From Planctomycetota bacterium (GTDB lineage: Bacteria; Planctomycetota; SZUA-567; H5-PLA8), in contig JABTUM010000001.1 in NCBI GenBank assembly GCA_015075375.1, positions 1,359,201 to 1,423,200 of the forward strand: a stretch of DNA of 64,000 bases, given 5' to 3'. Shown here piece by piece: positions 50,566 through 59,290 of the stretch. Every line of letters starts with the position of its first letter. The stretch's first letter is position 1. The position numbers were made by a program, and so were the translations under genes. The notes beneath the pieces are model-generated. The model saw nothing but the letters and a program-made list of their open reading frames with translations, did not search any database and had not been told where the DNA came from.

Positions 50566-51426
50566 GTGCCCGCCGCCGGCCCCTTGTTCTCCTCTACTCA
50601 GGCCGCCGCCGCGTTCGCGCAGGCCCTGCCCACCCGCGCCTTGGGGCGAGCATTGCACTACGCCACGCGCGTCACCTCGACCAACGATCTCGCTTCGGAT
50701 GCCGCGCGCGGGCACGCTCCGCATGGGTCGGTCTTCGCCGCCGACGAGCAGAGTAAAGGCCGCGGCAGGCGCGGGCGCGCCTGGGAAGCGCCGGCAAACG
50801 CGGCGCTGCTATTCAGCGTGCTGGTGCGCGAGCCGCGGTTGGCGGCCGAGCGCTACGGTTGGCTGGCACTGGCGGCCGGCCTTGCGGCCAGCGACGCCCT
50901 GCGCGAAACCGCCGGTGTGGCCGCCGTGCCCAAATGGCCCAACGATGTCGTCGTCCGCGGCACGGCAACGGATCAAGCGCCTTGGCGAAAACTCGGCGGC
51001 GTGCTGTGCGAAAGCCTGCTGCCGGCCGGCGGTCCCGCTCAACCCGGCTACGTCGTCATCGGGATGGGCCTGAACGTGACCCAGGATGCCTCCGAGTTGC
51101 CGCCTTTGCCTAAAGCGCCGGCCACCAGCGTCCTGCTCGAAACGGGCAACCTCATCCCGCGTACGGATCTGTTCGCCGCGGTATTGGTTGAACTCGAACG
51201 CCGGCTCGACGAACTGTGCGAGGCCGATGCGTTCGTACGTTTTCGGGCCGAACTGGATGCGCGCATGGAGCACGCGTGGAGCGGCCTGAACTTGCGCATC
51301 AGCCAAGCCGGGCGCGAACGAAGCGGGCGGTTCGCCGGGCTGGATGACCATGGGCGGTTGCGCCTGCTCGGCGCAAACGGCTCCGTGGAGTACTGGTCCG
51401 ACGCCGAAATTCTGGGCTTGGAATAA
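50566..51426 (+). CDS. birA: Biotin-[acetyl-CoA-carboxylase] ligase, without DNA-binding domain
   Basis: This 286-residue protein has a GTG start at 50566 with AGGAG about 10 bases upstream. It contains the class I biotin ligase signatures: TRVTSTNDLASDAA, a GRGRRGRAWEAP loop (the GRGRxGRxW motif for biotinyl-AMP), KWPNDVVV, GGVLCE and YVVIGMGLNV. A small SH3-like C-terminal domain follows (GRFAGLDDHGRLRLLGANGS). The winged-helix domain of bifunctional BirA is absent, so it is a monofunctional enzyme that attaches biotin to carboxylase carrier proteins. It lacks an adjacent carboxylase gene. A type III pantothenate kinase or similar usual partner is also not seen. Confidence 0.93.
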   Translation: MPAAGPLFSSTQAAAAFAQALPTRALGRALHYATRVTSTNDLASDAARGHAPHGSVFAADEQSKGRGRRGRAWEAPANAALLFSVLVREPRLAAERYGWLALAAGLAASDALRETAGVAAVPKWPNDVVVRGTATDQAPWRKLGGVLCESLLPAGGPAQPGYVVIGMGLNVTQDASELPPLPKAPATSVLLETGNLIPRTDLFAAVLVELERRLDELCEADAFVRFRAELDARMEHAWSGLNLRISQAGRERSGRFAGLDDHGRLRLLGANGSVEYWSDAEILGLE

Positions 51427-51560
51427 CGCGCGCTGAAGCATGGCGCGGCTGCATTTACCGCTGTTTTCCGCCCCCTAAATCCGGTCACGATGGAATTGAT
51501 GGTAGCATGCGGACGCGTCGTCGGCATACTCGTGCCGCAACCCCTCCAAGGAGCAGGCAC

Positions 51561-52598
51561 ATGGCGTTTCGATTCGAGCGGCATCCCGCAAATCCGATCG
51601 TCTGGCCCGGCGAGCAACCGTGGCGGCGCGCGGTCACATTCAATCCCGGCGTCCTGCTGGACGACGACGGGCGCTTTTACCTCTACGAGCGCGCGGCGGG
51701 GCAACTCCGCCCGTTCTACTGCTACATTGGGATGCTCGAGAGCGACGACGGCGTTCGTTTCAAGATGACGCGTGAAGAGCCGGTCTTCACGCCCGAAATG
51801 GCCGGCAGCGCATACGGCAGCGTGCAGGATCCGCGCGTGGCGAAGCTGGACGGCCGCTACTGGATGACCTACGCCTACCGTCCTTTCGCTTGGGAGAGCC
51901 ATCCGACGGGGATTGGCGTACCCGATTCGTTCGAGCCTAAGCTGCCGGGCTTCGACGGGGACAGTTCGAAAAACCTGACTCGCAGCGGTCTGGCGGTAAG
52001 CGACGATCGCGTGACGTGGAAGCACTTCGCTTGGATCACTCCGGCGGATATCGACGACCGCGACGTGATCCTGTTCCCGGAAAAGATCGGAGGCCAATAC
52101 GTAGTGCTGCGCCGGCCCAGGGACTACGTGGGTCCAAAGTATGGGACCGACTACCCCAGCATCTGGCTGAGCCGAAGCCCGGATCTGCGCACGTGGTCGG
52201 ACCCGGTCCTGGTCGCCAAGCCCGCATTCCGCTGGGAAGACAATCGCATCGGCGGAAGCACGCCGCCCATTAAAACGGCACGCGGGTGGCTGGTGCTGTA
52301 CCACGGCGTCGAGAATCAGGATCCGAAGGTCAAACGGGTTTGCTACAGGCTGGGCGCAATGCTGCTGGACCTGCACGATCCGACCAAGATCGTCGCCCGC
52401 GCTCCGCATTTCGTGATGGAACCGGAGACGTATTACGAGAAATTCGGGCTGTATATTCCCAACGTTATCTTCCCAACGGCCAATGTGGTGAAGGATGGTA
52501 TGCTGATGCTTTACTACGGAGTCTGCGACACCGCCATCGCGCTGGCGACCTGCGAACTGAACGAACTGGTGGAGCACGTCTGGCAGACGGGGCGCTAG
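51561..52598 (+). CDS. GH130-family glycoside phosphorylase/hydrolase
   Basis: The ATG at 51561, with AAGGAG at ideal distance, gives 345 residues; the frame from 51507 has no such site. It is a five-bladed propeller of family GH130, whose members phosphorolyse or hydrolyse beta-mannosides. Visible motifs include FNPGVLLDDDGRFYLYERAA, SVQDPRVAKLDGRYWMTYAY (Asp90, the expected catalytic Asp; the usual Glu before it is Gln here), GSTPPIKTARGWLVLYHGVE and NVIFPTANVVKDGMLMLYYG. It is cytoplasmic and could process imported mannose-containing disaccharides. Its stop directly abuts the stop of the convergent clpS gene. Confidence 0.88.
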   Translation: MAFRFERHPANPIVWPGEQPWRRAVTFNPGVLLDDDGRFYLYERAAGQLRPFYCYIGMLESDDGVRFKMTREEPVFTPEMAGSAYGSVQDPRVAKLDGRYWMTYAYRPFAWESHPTGIGVPDSFEPKLPGFDGDSSKNLTRSGLAVSDDRVTWKHFAWITPADIDDRDVILFPEKIGGQYVVLRRPRDYVGPKYGTDYPSIWLSRSPDLRTWSDPVLVAKPAFRWEDNRIGGSTPPIKTARGWLVLYHGVENQDPKVKRVCYRLGAMLLDLHDPTKIVARAPHFVMEPETYYEKFGLYIPNVIFPTANVVKDGMLMLYYGVCDTAIALATCELNELVEHVWQTGR

Positions 52599-52940
52599 TT
52601 ATTCCGCCGGCTCGTAACTGAAGGTGAGCGGGAACTTGGCGGTGCGCGCCTTGCTGTGCGCCTGTTCGACGCGGTGTTCGGCTTCTTCGAGCGGCAGGAT
52701 GGCCACCAACGCCACGCCGGTTACGTGCGCCGTCAGCATGATGCGGATGGATTCGGCGGTCCCCTTCCTGAAGATGTCGCGAAGCACGGCCACGACAAAT
52801 TCCATGGGGGTCACGTCGTCGTTGTGAATCAGAACGCGGTACTGCGGCGCCAGGCGCACCTTATCCTTTACTTCGGGCTCGACCTGGCGCTGGGGCTTGG
52901 CGGGAGGCGCCTGAGGCAACGCGGCGACGCTTCTGCCCAT
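52599..52940 (-). CDS. clpS: ATP-dependent Clp protease adaptor ClpS
   Basis: A GGAGGA site (complement of 52947-52952) sits exactly 6 bases before the ATG at 52940, which fixes this start (113 residues) over the ATGs at 52946 and 52976. The core is typical ClpS: YRVLIHNDDVTPMEFVVAVL (Asn/Asp pocket for N-degron amino group), then RIMLTAHVTGVALVAILPLE with the pocket His, and an alpha-helix and beta-strand end LTFSYEPAE. ClpS delivers N-end-rule substrates to ClpAP or ClpCP. The N-terminal Pro/Gln-rich tail (about 25 residues) is the extension that engages the Clp ATPase. No clpA or clpC gene is in the window. Confidence 0.93.
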   Translation of the reverse strand: MGRSVAALPQAPPAKPQRQVEPEVKDKVRLAPQYRVLIHNDDVTPMEFVVAVLRDIFRKGTAESIRIMLTAHVTGVALVAILPLEEAEHRVEQAHSKARTAKFPLTFSYEPAE

Positions 52941-53031
52941 CCGCATTCCTCCAACATACTTCTCTCGGTCACGCATATACTATAGGGGCCTGCCGAATTC
53001 CGGAAGGCTTGGCTTCGGATCTTCTTTCACC

Positions 53032-53607
53032 ATGAGCAATGATGCGCAAGAACTCGTCGTCGAGTACATCATTGACGAGCATGACCGTATCCTGAGTTTC
53101 AACGACGGATTTCGGGTATTTGCTCAAGAGAACGATGCGTGCAGCCTGCTTCCCAAGGTATTGGGATCGGAGTTGTGGGACCACATCGCCGGTCTCGAAG
53201 TTCGAGAAATGTACCGTCTGCTTCTGAATCAGGTGAGGCTCACGGGCCGTTCCATCCGGGTGCCCTACCGTTGCGATGCGCCCTGGATGCTGCGCGATCT
53301 CGAACTGGAATTGGAACCCCTCCCCGGCGGGCTCGTTCGAATCCGTTCCCGAACGAGGCGGCTGGAGCTGCGGCAAGCGCTCGCACTGCTGGATCCGCGG
53401 ACGGAGCGCGATCCCACGCGCATGCTGCTCGTGTGTTCCTGGTGCAAGCGTATCCAAGACGGTTCGGCCTGGGTCGAACCCGATGCCTACCTGCAGACGC
53501 ACCGGCTGTTGACGGCGAAAGTGTTGCCTCAGATTTCCCACGGGATGTGCGGTGACTGCCGCACCCGCGTGTTTGCGGCTCTGAACCTGGGCGGCACGGG
53601 AGTTTGA
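53032..53607 (+). CDS. PAS-like protein with C-terminal double CxxC motif
   Basis: This 191-residue protein starts at the ATG at 53032. Residues about 8-110 look like a PAS-type sensor domain (VVEYIIDEHDRILSFNDGFR, ELWDHIAGLEVREMYRLL). The C-terminus has a motif found at the ends of many bacterial PAS, GAF and response-regulator proteins: LLVCSWCKRIQDGSAWVEPD, then QISHGMCGDCRTRV, giving two CxxC pairs that could bind zinc or be redox active. There is no kinase or output domain, so it is a stand-alone sensor module. It is divergent from clpS (91 bases). Signal and partner are unknown. Confidence 0.75.
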   Translation: MSNDAQELVVEYIIDEHDRILSFNDGFRVFAQENDACSLLPKVLGSELWDHIAGLEVREMYRLLLNQVRLTGRSIRVPYRCDAPWMLRDLELELEPLPGGLVRIRSRTRRLELRQALALLDPRTERDPTRMLLVCSWCKRIQDGSAWVEPDAYLQTHRLLTAKVLPQISHGMCGDCRTRVFAALNLGGTGV

Positions 53608-53763
53608 GGCTTGTCAAGCCGCCCGCGTACCGGACCCATGAAGCCTCGTCCCTGAGCTTGACCGGCGCGCCGCCTTGTGACAGCTTGGGCATTTCCAAGC
53701 CGCACTTTCGAAACTCGGGTGAAGCGAGCCACGATCCACAGGGATTGAGGGAGACCACGTTTT

Positions 53764-54939
53764 ATGGCCAAGCCAAAGCTCAACATTGCTCTGATCGGCA
53801 CCAAGTTCATGGGCAAAGCGCACAGCAACGCGTGGGCGCAAGTCGCGCACTTCTTCGACTTGCCCGTACAGCCGGTGATGAAGGTCATCGTCGGCCGGGA
53901 TGCGAAAGGCACCCAGAAAATGGCCGACCAGTGGGGCTGGCAGGAAGCGGCCACCGACTGGAAAGAAGTCATCAAGCGCAAGGATATCGACCTGGTCGAC
54001 GTCTCGACGCCCAACAACCTGCACGCCGAGATGTCCATCGCGGCGCTGAAGGCCGGGAAGCACGTCGTCTGCGAGAAACCCTTGGCCAAGTCGGTGAAAG
54101 AGTGCGAGGCGATGGTCAAGGCGGCCGAAGCGGCGAAGAAGGCGAACTTCGTCTGCTACAACTACCGGCGCGTGCCGGCGGTCTCGCTCGCCCGGCAGCT
54201 TGTGCAAGAGGGCAAGATCGGGCGCGTTTACCACGTGCGCTGCTTGTATTTGCAGAGCTGGATCATGGACCCGAACTTCCCGCTGGTCTGGCGGCTGCAG
54301 GGCGATATCGCCGGCAGCGGCCCGCACGGGGACTTGAACGCGCACATCATCGACGCGGCGCGGTTCATCACCGGCGAGGAAGTGACCGAGGTGAGCGCGG
54401 CGTTCGAGACGTTCATTAAGGAGCGCCCGCTGGGTGCGATGACCGGCGGCCTGAGCGCCAGCGGCGGCAGCAAAAAGGGCAAGGTGACCGTCGAAGACGC
54501 GGCGCTCCTGATCGGCCGGATGAGCGGCGGAGCGTTGTGCAGCTTCGAGGCCACGCGCTTCGCGCAAGGCCGCAAGAACGGGAACTCGATCGAGATCAAC
54601 GGCGAGAAGGGCGCGATCCGCTTTGAGTTCGAAGACATGAACCGGTTGAAGTTCTACGACGCCACGAAACCCAGCTACCTGCAGGGCTGGACGGACATCC
54701 TGGCTACCGAAGCCAACCATCCGTATTTCGGCGCGTACTGGCCCGCCGGGCACATCATCGGTTACGAGCATACGTTCATCAATATCGCTTACGACGTACT
54801 GACCGCCGTCGGCAAGGGCGGCGCAGCGTTGAAGAACCTCGGGCCCACCTTCGCCGACAGCACCAATACCCAGCGCGTGCTGGAGGCCGCCGAGAAGAGC
54901 GCCAAGTCCCGTAAGTGGGTGGCGACCGGTTGTAAGTAG
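53764..54939 (+). CDS. Gfo/Idh/MocA-family NAD(P)-dependent oxidoreductase
   Basis: This 391-residue protein starts at the ATG at 53764, with a GGGAG about 13 bases upstream. The N-terminal Rossmann domain has NIALIGTKFMGKAHSNAW (a GxGxxGxxH variant with Thr/Lys in place of one Gly). The next motifs are DLVDVSTPNNLHAEMSIAAL and HVVCEKPLAKSVKECEAM, which carries the family's EKP lysine. The C-terminal alpha/beta domain includes GDIAGSGPHGDLNAHIIDAA with the expected Asp/His catalytic pair. Members oxidise or reduce sugars and inositols. It probably works in the carbohydrate pathway with the lactonase and PfkB kinase, which is inferred from shared theme rather than operon structure. An intrinsic terminator follows. 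Confidence 0.92.
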   Translation: MAKPKLNIALIGTKFMGKAHSNAWAQVAHFFDLPVQPVMKVIVGRDAKGTQKMADQWGWQEAATDWKEVIKRKDIDLVDVSTPNNLHAEMSIAALKAGKHVVCEKPLAKSVKECEAMVKAAEAAKKANFVCYNYRRVPAVSLARQLVQEGKIGRVYHVRCLYLQSWIMDPNFPLVWRLQGDIAGSGPHGDLNAHIIDAARFITGEEVTEVSAAFETFIKERPLGAMTGGLSASGGSKKGKVTVEDAALLIGRMSGGALCSFEATRFAQGRKNGNSIEINGEKGAIRFEFEDMNRLKFYDATKPSYLQGWTDILATEANHPYFGAYWPAGHIIGYEHTFINIAYDVLTAVGKGGAALKNLGPTFADSTNTQRVLEAAEKSAKSRKWVATGCK

Positions 54940-54966
54940 CGTTCGTCTTCTACCGTCAAGACATGC

Positions 54967-55003
54967 AAAAAAGCGGACCGGCGATTGTCGGTCCGCTTTT
55001 TTT
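54967..55003. terminator. Bidirectional Rho-independent terminator
   Basis: A-run plus GCGGACCG (54967-54980) pairs with CGGTCCGC plus T-run (54989-55003) across an 8-base loop. Read on either strand, the hairpin is followed by at least six T residues. It sits between the stop codons of the plus-strand oxidoreductase (54939) and the minus-strand membrane protein (55005), so it can end both transcripts. Confidence 0.92.
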
Positions 55004-55004
55004 G

Positions 55005-55484
55005 TCAAAGTCTGGCGGACTCGCGCTGGCGGTGCTGCGACTCCAAAAGACCGATCGCCGTCACCAGCAGGCTCAACGCGACGTAAAGGTTCCAACCCAG
55101 ATTGAAACGCGCGTCCGCGATACCCCTTGGGCTACCCTCCGATCCGCTGGACCAGTCCCATGGCCAGCCGGAACCTTGGATATTCATGCCCAAGAGTACG
55201 GAAGCGGCGAGTAACAGAGTCATCAGGGTAGACAGATGCAGGCGCAATCCTACGGCTCGAACGACGGCATCGGTCCAAGCGGCCAGCGCAAAGACCGACG
55301 CCAGCGCGATCGCAAGGAAGCTCAGATAAACGGGCACCTGATCGAGGTAGATGCCGCCGTGTCGAATATCATGCACTAGCGCTGCAACAACTTCGGCCCC
55401 CTGCGGGCTCATGCAGGCCCCCGCCAGCCCCGCCACCACCCAAGCCGCGCCATGCAAATGCCACCAAGCACGCTTCGAATCCAT
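55005..55484 (-). CDS. Small four-helix membrane protein of unknown function
   Basis: This 159-residue protein starts at the ATG at 55484. Four hydrophobic segments lie at about 10-30, 48-70, 80-102 and 130-150 (for example LSFLAIALASVFALAAW and LSTLMTLLLAASVLLGM). A periplasmic-type loop (NIQGSGWPWDWSSGSEG) lies between the third and fourth. The N-terminus is basic and the C-terminal tail is charged. I recognise no family motif. It is divergent from the enolase-like gene (120 bases), and its transcript ends at the shared terminator just downstream. Confidence 0.65.
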   Translation of the reverse strand: MDSKRAWWHLHGAAWVVAGLAGACMSPQGAEVVAALVHDIRHGGIYLDQVPVYLSFLAIALASVFALAAWTDAVVRAVGLRLHLSTLMTLLLAASVLLGMNIQGSGWPWDWSSGSEGSPRGIADARFNLGWNLYVALSLLVTAIGLLESQHRQRESARL

Positions 55485-55604
55485 GATTGTTGGCGCTCCG
55501 ATTTCGAACCTCCACAGCCCCTACGACTTTGCGCGAACCGTGGTTCGGCGTTTACCGTTTACCATTCACCGATTACCGTATACGACCATTCGAAGGAGCA
55601 ACCG

Positions 55605-56873
55605 ATGCCTACCGTCCGTCGTGTCCATGCGCTGGAAATCCTCGACAGCCGCGGCCGACCCACGCTGAAAGCGTACTGCGAACTTTCCGATGGTACGCGT
55701 GCGGCCGCGAGCGTGCCGAGCGGCGCGAGTACCGGAGCGGCGGAAGCGCTGGAGAAGCGCGATGGCGACGGCGCGCGCCATGCGGGCCTGGGGTGCCGGA
55801 TGGCGGCGCAGCACGTCGGCGGCGAGATCGACACGGCGCTGCGTGGAAAAGCCTTTACCTCACAAGCCGGCCTGGACGCGGAGTTGTTGAAGCTCGACGG
55901 CACGCCTAACAAAGCTCGCCTTGGCGCGAACGCGCTGCTGGGCGTCTCGCTGGCCTTCGCGCGTGCCAGCGCCGCGCAGGCCCAAGTTCCGTTGTACCAG
56001 CACTTCGCCAACCAAGTCGGCGACAAGCCGCGTACGCTGCCGCGCTTGACGGTGAATCTTTTCAGCGGGGGCAAACATGCGGGCGGGCAGGTGCCGATCC
56101 AGGATGTCTTGCTGGTGCCCAGCGCCGCGAAGACCGTCGACGAAGGGCTCGCGGCGGTCTGCGCGGTTTACAGAGCTGCGGCCAAACGCATGCTCGAACG
56201 CTTCGGCATGCGGCTGCTCACCGCCGACGAAGGCGGATTGGCGCCGCCGTTCGAAGGCGCCGAAGCGATGCTTGCGGAAGCCGTCGCGGCGATCGAAGCA
56301 GCGGGCTTCGAGCCGGGACGCGAGGTCGCGCTCGCCGTCGATGTCGCTTCGAGCCACTTTTTCGAAAACGGCCTGTACCACCTGGACGGCGCGAAGCTAA
56401 GCAGCGCGGAAATGATCGCGAAGCTGCGAAGCTGGGCGGAACGCTTCCCGATCGTGAGCATCGAAGACGGGCTGGCCGAAGACGATTGGGCGCACTGGCC
56501 GGAATTGCGCCGTGCGCTATGCGGACGCGCGCTCACGCTGGGCGACGATTTTCTGTGCACCCATCCGAAGCGGATCGAACGGGCGCTTGCCGCCGGCGCG
56601 GCCGACGCGCTGCTGCTGAAGGTGAATCAGATCGGCACCCTGACCGAGGCGGCGGAAGCGCGGCGCCTGGCGCGTAACGCCGGCTGGAAAGTGACGATCA
56701 GCGCACGCAGCGGAGAAACGGAAGACGACTGGCTGGCCGATCTGGCGGTGGGCTGGAGCGGCGATCAGATCAAGGTGGGCAGCATCACGCAGAGCGAACG
56801 GCTCGCCAAGTACAACCGGCTGCTGGAGATCGAGGCGGAGACGCATCTTTCGGTCGCCGCTTGGCCGGGCTAA
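55605..56873 (+). CDS. Divergent enolase-family protein
   Basis: The ATG at 55605 with GAAGGAG upstream gives 422 residues, the normal enolase length; the frame from 55452 adds an implausible leader. Enolase landmarks are present: SVPSGASTG loop (38-44), GANALLGVSLAFAR, ADEGGLAPPF (Glu209), metal ligands Asp246, Glu287 and Asp314, LLLKVNQIGTLTEA (Lys339), and QIKVGSITQSERLAKYN (Lys390). Two usual active-site residues differ. The SHRSG loop is SARSG, so the catalytic His is Ala367, and the Glu of the QEFM motif is Asp167 in IQDVLLVP. It may be a weak or specialised phosphopyruvate hydratase or a paralogue acting on another substrate. Another enolase could exist elsewhere in the genome. Confidence 0.82.
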   Translation: MPTVRRVHALEILDSRGRPTLKAYCELSDGTRAAASVPSGASTGAAEALEKRDGDGARHAGLGCRMAAQHVGGEIDTALRGKAFTSQAGLDAELLKLDGTPNKARLGANALLGVSLAFARASAAQAQVPLYQHFANQVGDKPRTLPRLTVNLFSGGKHAGGQVPIQDVLLVPSAAKTVDEGLAAVCAVYRAAAKRMLERFGMRLLTADEGGLAPPFEGAEAMLAEAVAAIEAAGFEPGREVALAVDVASSHFFENGLYHLDGAKLSSAEMIAKLRSWAERFPIVSIEDGLAEDDWAHWPELRRALCGRALTLGDDFLCTHPKRIERALAAGAADALLLKVNQIGTLTEAAEARRLARNAGWKVTISARSGETEDDWLADLAVGWSGDQIKVGSITQSERLAKYNRLLEIEAETHLSVAAWPG

Positions 56874-56938
56874 ATCTTGAGCACAGGGCCTATCCTGCAA
56901 ACGTCTAACACTCCGGGCCCGGAACTCGTCCAATACTT

Positions 56939-58222
56939 ATGGCGCGCAGAACCTGGGGCGTAGCGATCTTGGCGGCAGTGCTCCTGGCGGCCAGCCCGCT
57001 AGGAGGCAGCCGCGCCGAGGCCGACGGTTGGCACGAACCGCCTTTTGACACAAGCCCCCTCGAATACTGGAAGAAGAACCGCGAGCGCCTCGGCTTCGGC
57101 TCTGGCAGCGAGGATGGAGCGCCCGTCATCGGCAACAAGCCTGCGGAAGCCAAACCGCAGTTGGATTCGGCCGCGGCTCAGAAGAAGCACGAAGAACTGC
57201 TGAAAGCCGCGGCGGCCGCCAAAGAGACCTCCGAAAAGGAAGCTCTGCTGGAAGAGGCGTACAAAGTCGCCGCGGAATTGCAGGAATACGAGCTAACCGA
57301 AGGCGGCGCGCGTCCGCCCGATCTGCGCCGGCGGGCGTTCGTGCACCATTGCCTCACGGCGCTGGCGTACACCAACGAGTACAACCTCTCGCAGGCCGAG
57401 TTCGGCTGGATCCTGCAGAATCGCGATCGAGCGTTTCGCGAGATCCATGAAATTTTTCGGCAGATTGGACCGGAGGCCGCGCCGCAGATTTGGGAACACC
57501 TTCGCGCCGAACTGGCTCTGGGGCCGGAAGGAAAAGCCGGCCGGCACGCCGGCAAACAAAAAGTTCAGGAGCTTCAAAAGCGCATCGCCGAAATCCGCGC
57601 GAAGCAGGCGCAAGCGGGAAGCAAGGAACTATGGAACAGCCTCGAGGAGCATATCAAGCCGCTCCAGGCAGAGATCGAGAAGCTGAGCAAGGCAACCACG
57701 CCGGACGGCAGCACGTCCGAGATGACCGCTCCGGTCGGCGGCATTCGCTCGGCGGATTCGTTGAACTTCAAAAAGAACCAGACCGATTTATTCCGTGGCG
57801 GGCTTCCGTTCGATTCGATGGGACTGGTCATCGGCACGGACTATGTGGAACTGCTGGGGAAGTCGTTGCTCGCCATCGGTCTGCCTGGATTGAAGCACTG
57901 GATCCAAGGCATCTGGGATCCCAATCCCGCGGTGCGGGATTACGCGCGCACGCTTATCGCGGAATTGGGGATCGACTGCGTGCCCATGCTGGCCGATGCC
58001 ATGGACGAACAACCGGCGCCGGATCGACGCTTCGCGCTGGTGCGCACGCTGACCGAATTGACGGGCAAAAATCTCGGCGATAACGCCGCCGCGTATCGAA
58101 CGTGGTGGGAGGCGAACCGCAAAGGGCCGATCAACATTCCGCCGCCCGCCATTCAACCGCCAATGCCGCCAGCAACGCCCGAAGAAACTCCGCTCCTGAT
58201 TGGCCCGCGCGACGGCAAGTAA
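56939..58222 (+). CDS. Secreted helical protein of unknown function, HEAT-like end
   Basis: This 427-residue protein starts at the ATG at 56939 and opens with a signal peptide (VAILAAVLLAASPLGGSRA). Residues about 70-280 are strongly helical, with a charged coiled-coil stretch at about 200-265 (VQELQKRIAEIRAKQ, LQAEIEKLSKATT). Residues about 310-395 look like two HEAT-type helical pairs (LGKSLLAIGLPGLKHWIQGI, VRDYARTLIAELGIDCVPML) ending AYRTWWEANRKGP. That last motif recurs in secreted HEAT-repeat proteins of planctomycetes. The C-terminus is Pro-rich. The gene lies 65 bases after the enolase-like gene and converges with the PfkB gene (4 bases between stops). Function is unknown. Confidence 0.7.
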   Translation: MARRTWGVAILAAVLLAASPLGGSRAEADGWHEPPFDTSPLEYWKKNRERLGFGSGSEDGAPVIGNKPAEAKPQLDSAAAQKKHEELLKAAAAAKETSEKEALLEEAYKVAAELQEYELTEGGARPPDLRRRAFVHHCLTALAYTNEYNLSQAEFGWILQNRDRAFREIHEIFRQIGPEAAPQIWEHLRAELALGPEGKAGRHAGKQKVQELQKRIAEIRAKQAQAGSKELWNSLEEHIKPLQAEIEKLSKATTPDGSTSEMTAPVGGIRSADSLNFKKNQTDLFRGGLPFDSMGLVIGTDYVELLGKSLLAIGLPGLKHWIQGIWDPNPAVRDYARTLIAELGIDCVPMLADAMDEQPAPDRRFALVRTLTELTGKNLGDNAAAYRTWWEANRKGPINIPPPAIQPPMPPATPEETPLLIGPRDGK

Positions 58223-58226
58223 TCGT

Positions 58227-59138
58227 TCAGCTTTTCGGGATGCGCACCAGGTCGAGCAGCATCTCGTAGCGCGCATCGAGATCCGAGCGAGTGATCCGCT
58301 TCAGCGCTTCGAGCGAGAAATCCTGAACCGTGTAGCTCGCCACCACCGCTCCATGCGCAACAGCGCGGCGCAGGTTCTCGGGGCTGGTATCGCCCGTGGA
58401 CGCGATATAACCGCAGATGCCGCCGGCAAAACTGTCGCCCGCACCCGTGGGATCGATCACTTCTTCGAGCGGGAAGCCCGGGACGGCGAAATGCCCGTGA
58501 CGGCTGACGACCAGCGCGCCGTGTTCGCCTTTCTTCACGATCGCCGTGGGCACGCCGAGATCCAAGATGCTCAGTCCGGCACGCAGCAGTTCCTGCTGTC
58601 CGGTCAGGAGCCGCGCCTCGCTGTCGTTGATGACCAGCGCATCGACCTGCCTAAGCAGCGCGGTCAAATCGCCGCGCGCCGTTTCGATCCAGAGGTCCAT
58701 CGTGTCCATGGCGACGAACTTGGGGCGCTTGGGCAATTGATCCAGCACCTTGCGCTGAACCACCGGCGCGCCGTTGGCAAGGAACAGGAACTCGCTGCTT
58801 TTGTATTCGGCCGGAACTTTGGGATCGAAATTCCCGAATACGTTTAGGTCCACCTCCAGCGTATCGCGATCGATCATGTTCTCGCGGTAGCGCCCGACCC
58901 ACCGGAAGGTTTCGCCGTCGGCGACTTCCAGACCGGACAGGTCTATATCGCGTGCCTCGAGCAGCGCGCGATGCACGCTGGGAAAATCCTTACCGACCAC
59001 GCCAACCAGACGCACCTGCGTGTAAAAGGCCGCCGCATACGAGAAATAGACCGCGGAACCTCCCAGCAAGTTCTCTTTGCGGGTGCGCGGCGTCTCGACG
59101 GTATCGATGCCAATGGAACCGACGACAAGCAAACTCAT
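58227..59138 (-). CDS. PfkB/ribokinase-family sugar kinase
   Basis: The ATG at 59138 with AAGGAAG about 7 bases upstream gives 303 residues; the frame beginning at 59201 has a 21-residue leader without support. PfkB features include LLVVGSIGIDTVETP at the N-terminus, LLGGSAVYFSYAAAFYTQVR (GG substrate-loop motif), and DPTGAGDSFAGGICGY near the C-terminus with the catalytic Asp235. NDSEARLLTG and TAIVKKGEHGALV are also typical. It phosphorylates a sugar or nucleoside. The TPR and PL neighbours suggest a sugar acid or hexose, but the specificity (ribokinase, fructokinase, KDG kinase or adenosine kinase type) cannot be read from the motifs. Confidence 0.9.
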   Translation of the reverse strand: MSLLVVGSIGIDTVETPRTRKENLLGGSAVYFSYAAAFYTQVRLVGVVGKDFPSVHRALLEARDIDLSGLEVADGETFRWVGRYRENMIDRDTLEVDLNVFGNFDPKVPAEYKSSEFLFLANGAPVVQRKVLDQLPKRPKFVAMDTMDLWIETARGDLTALLRQVDALVINDSEARLLTGQQELLRAGLSILDLGVPTAIVKKGEHGALVVSRHGHFAVPGFPLEEVIDPTGAGDSFAGGICGYIASTGDTSPENLRRAVAHGAVVASYTVQDFSLEALKRITRSDLDARYEMLLDLVRIPKS

Positions 59139-59290
59139 GGAGCTTCCTTTCTCGAGCTGAACGAAGCTCGGAGTTCTACCCATAGAACTGCCGGCGCACA
59201 AGGTAAACGCGGGGATTGACTTGAAATGGGAGGCCTATACTGGAATCGGAGAAGTTCTAGCAGCGCACGGCCAATCAGACGGCAGGTATC

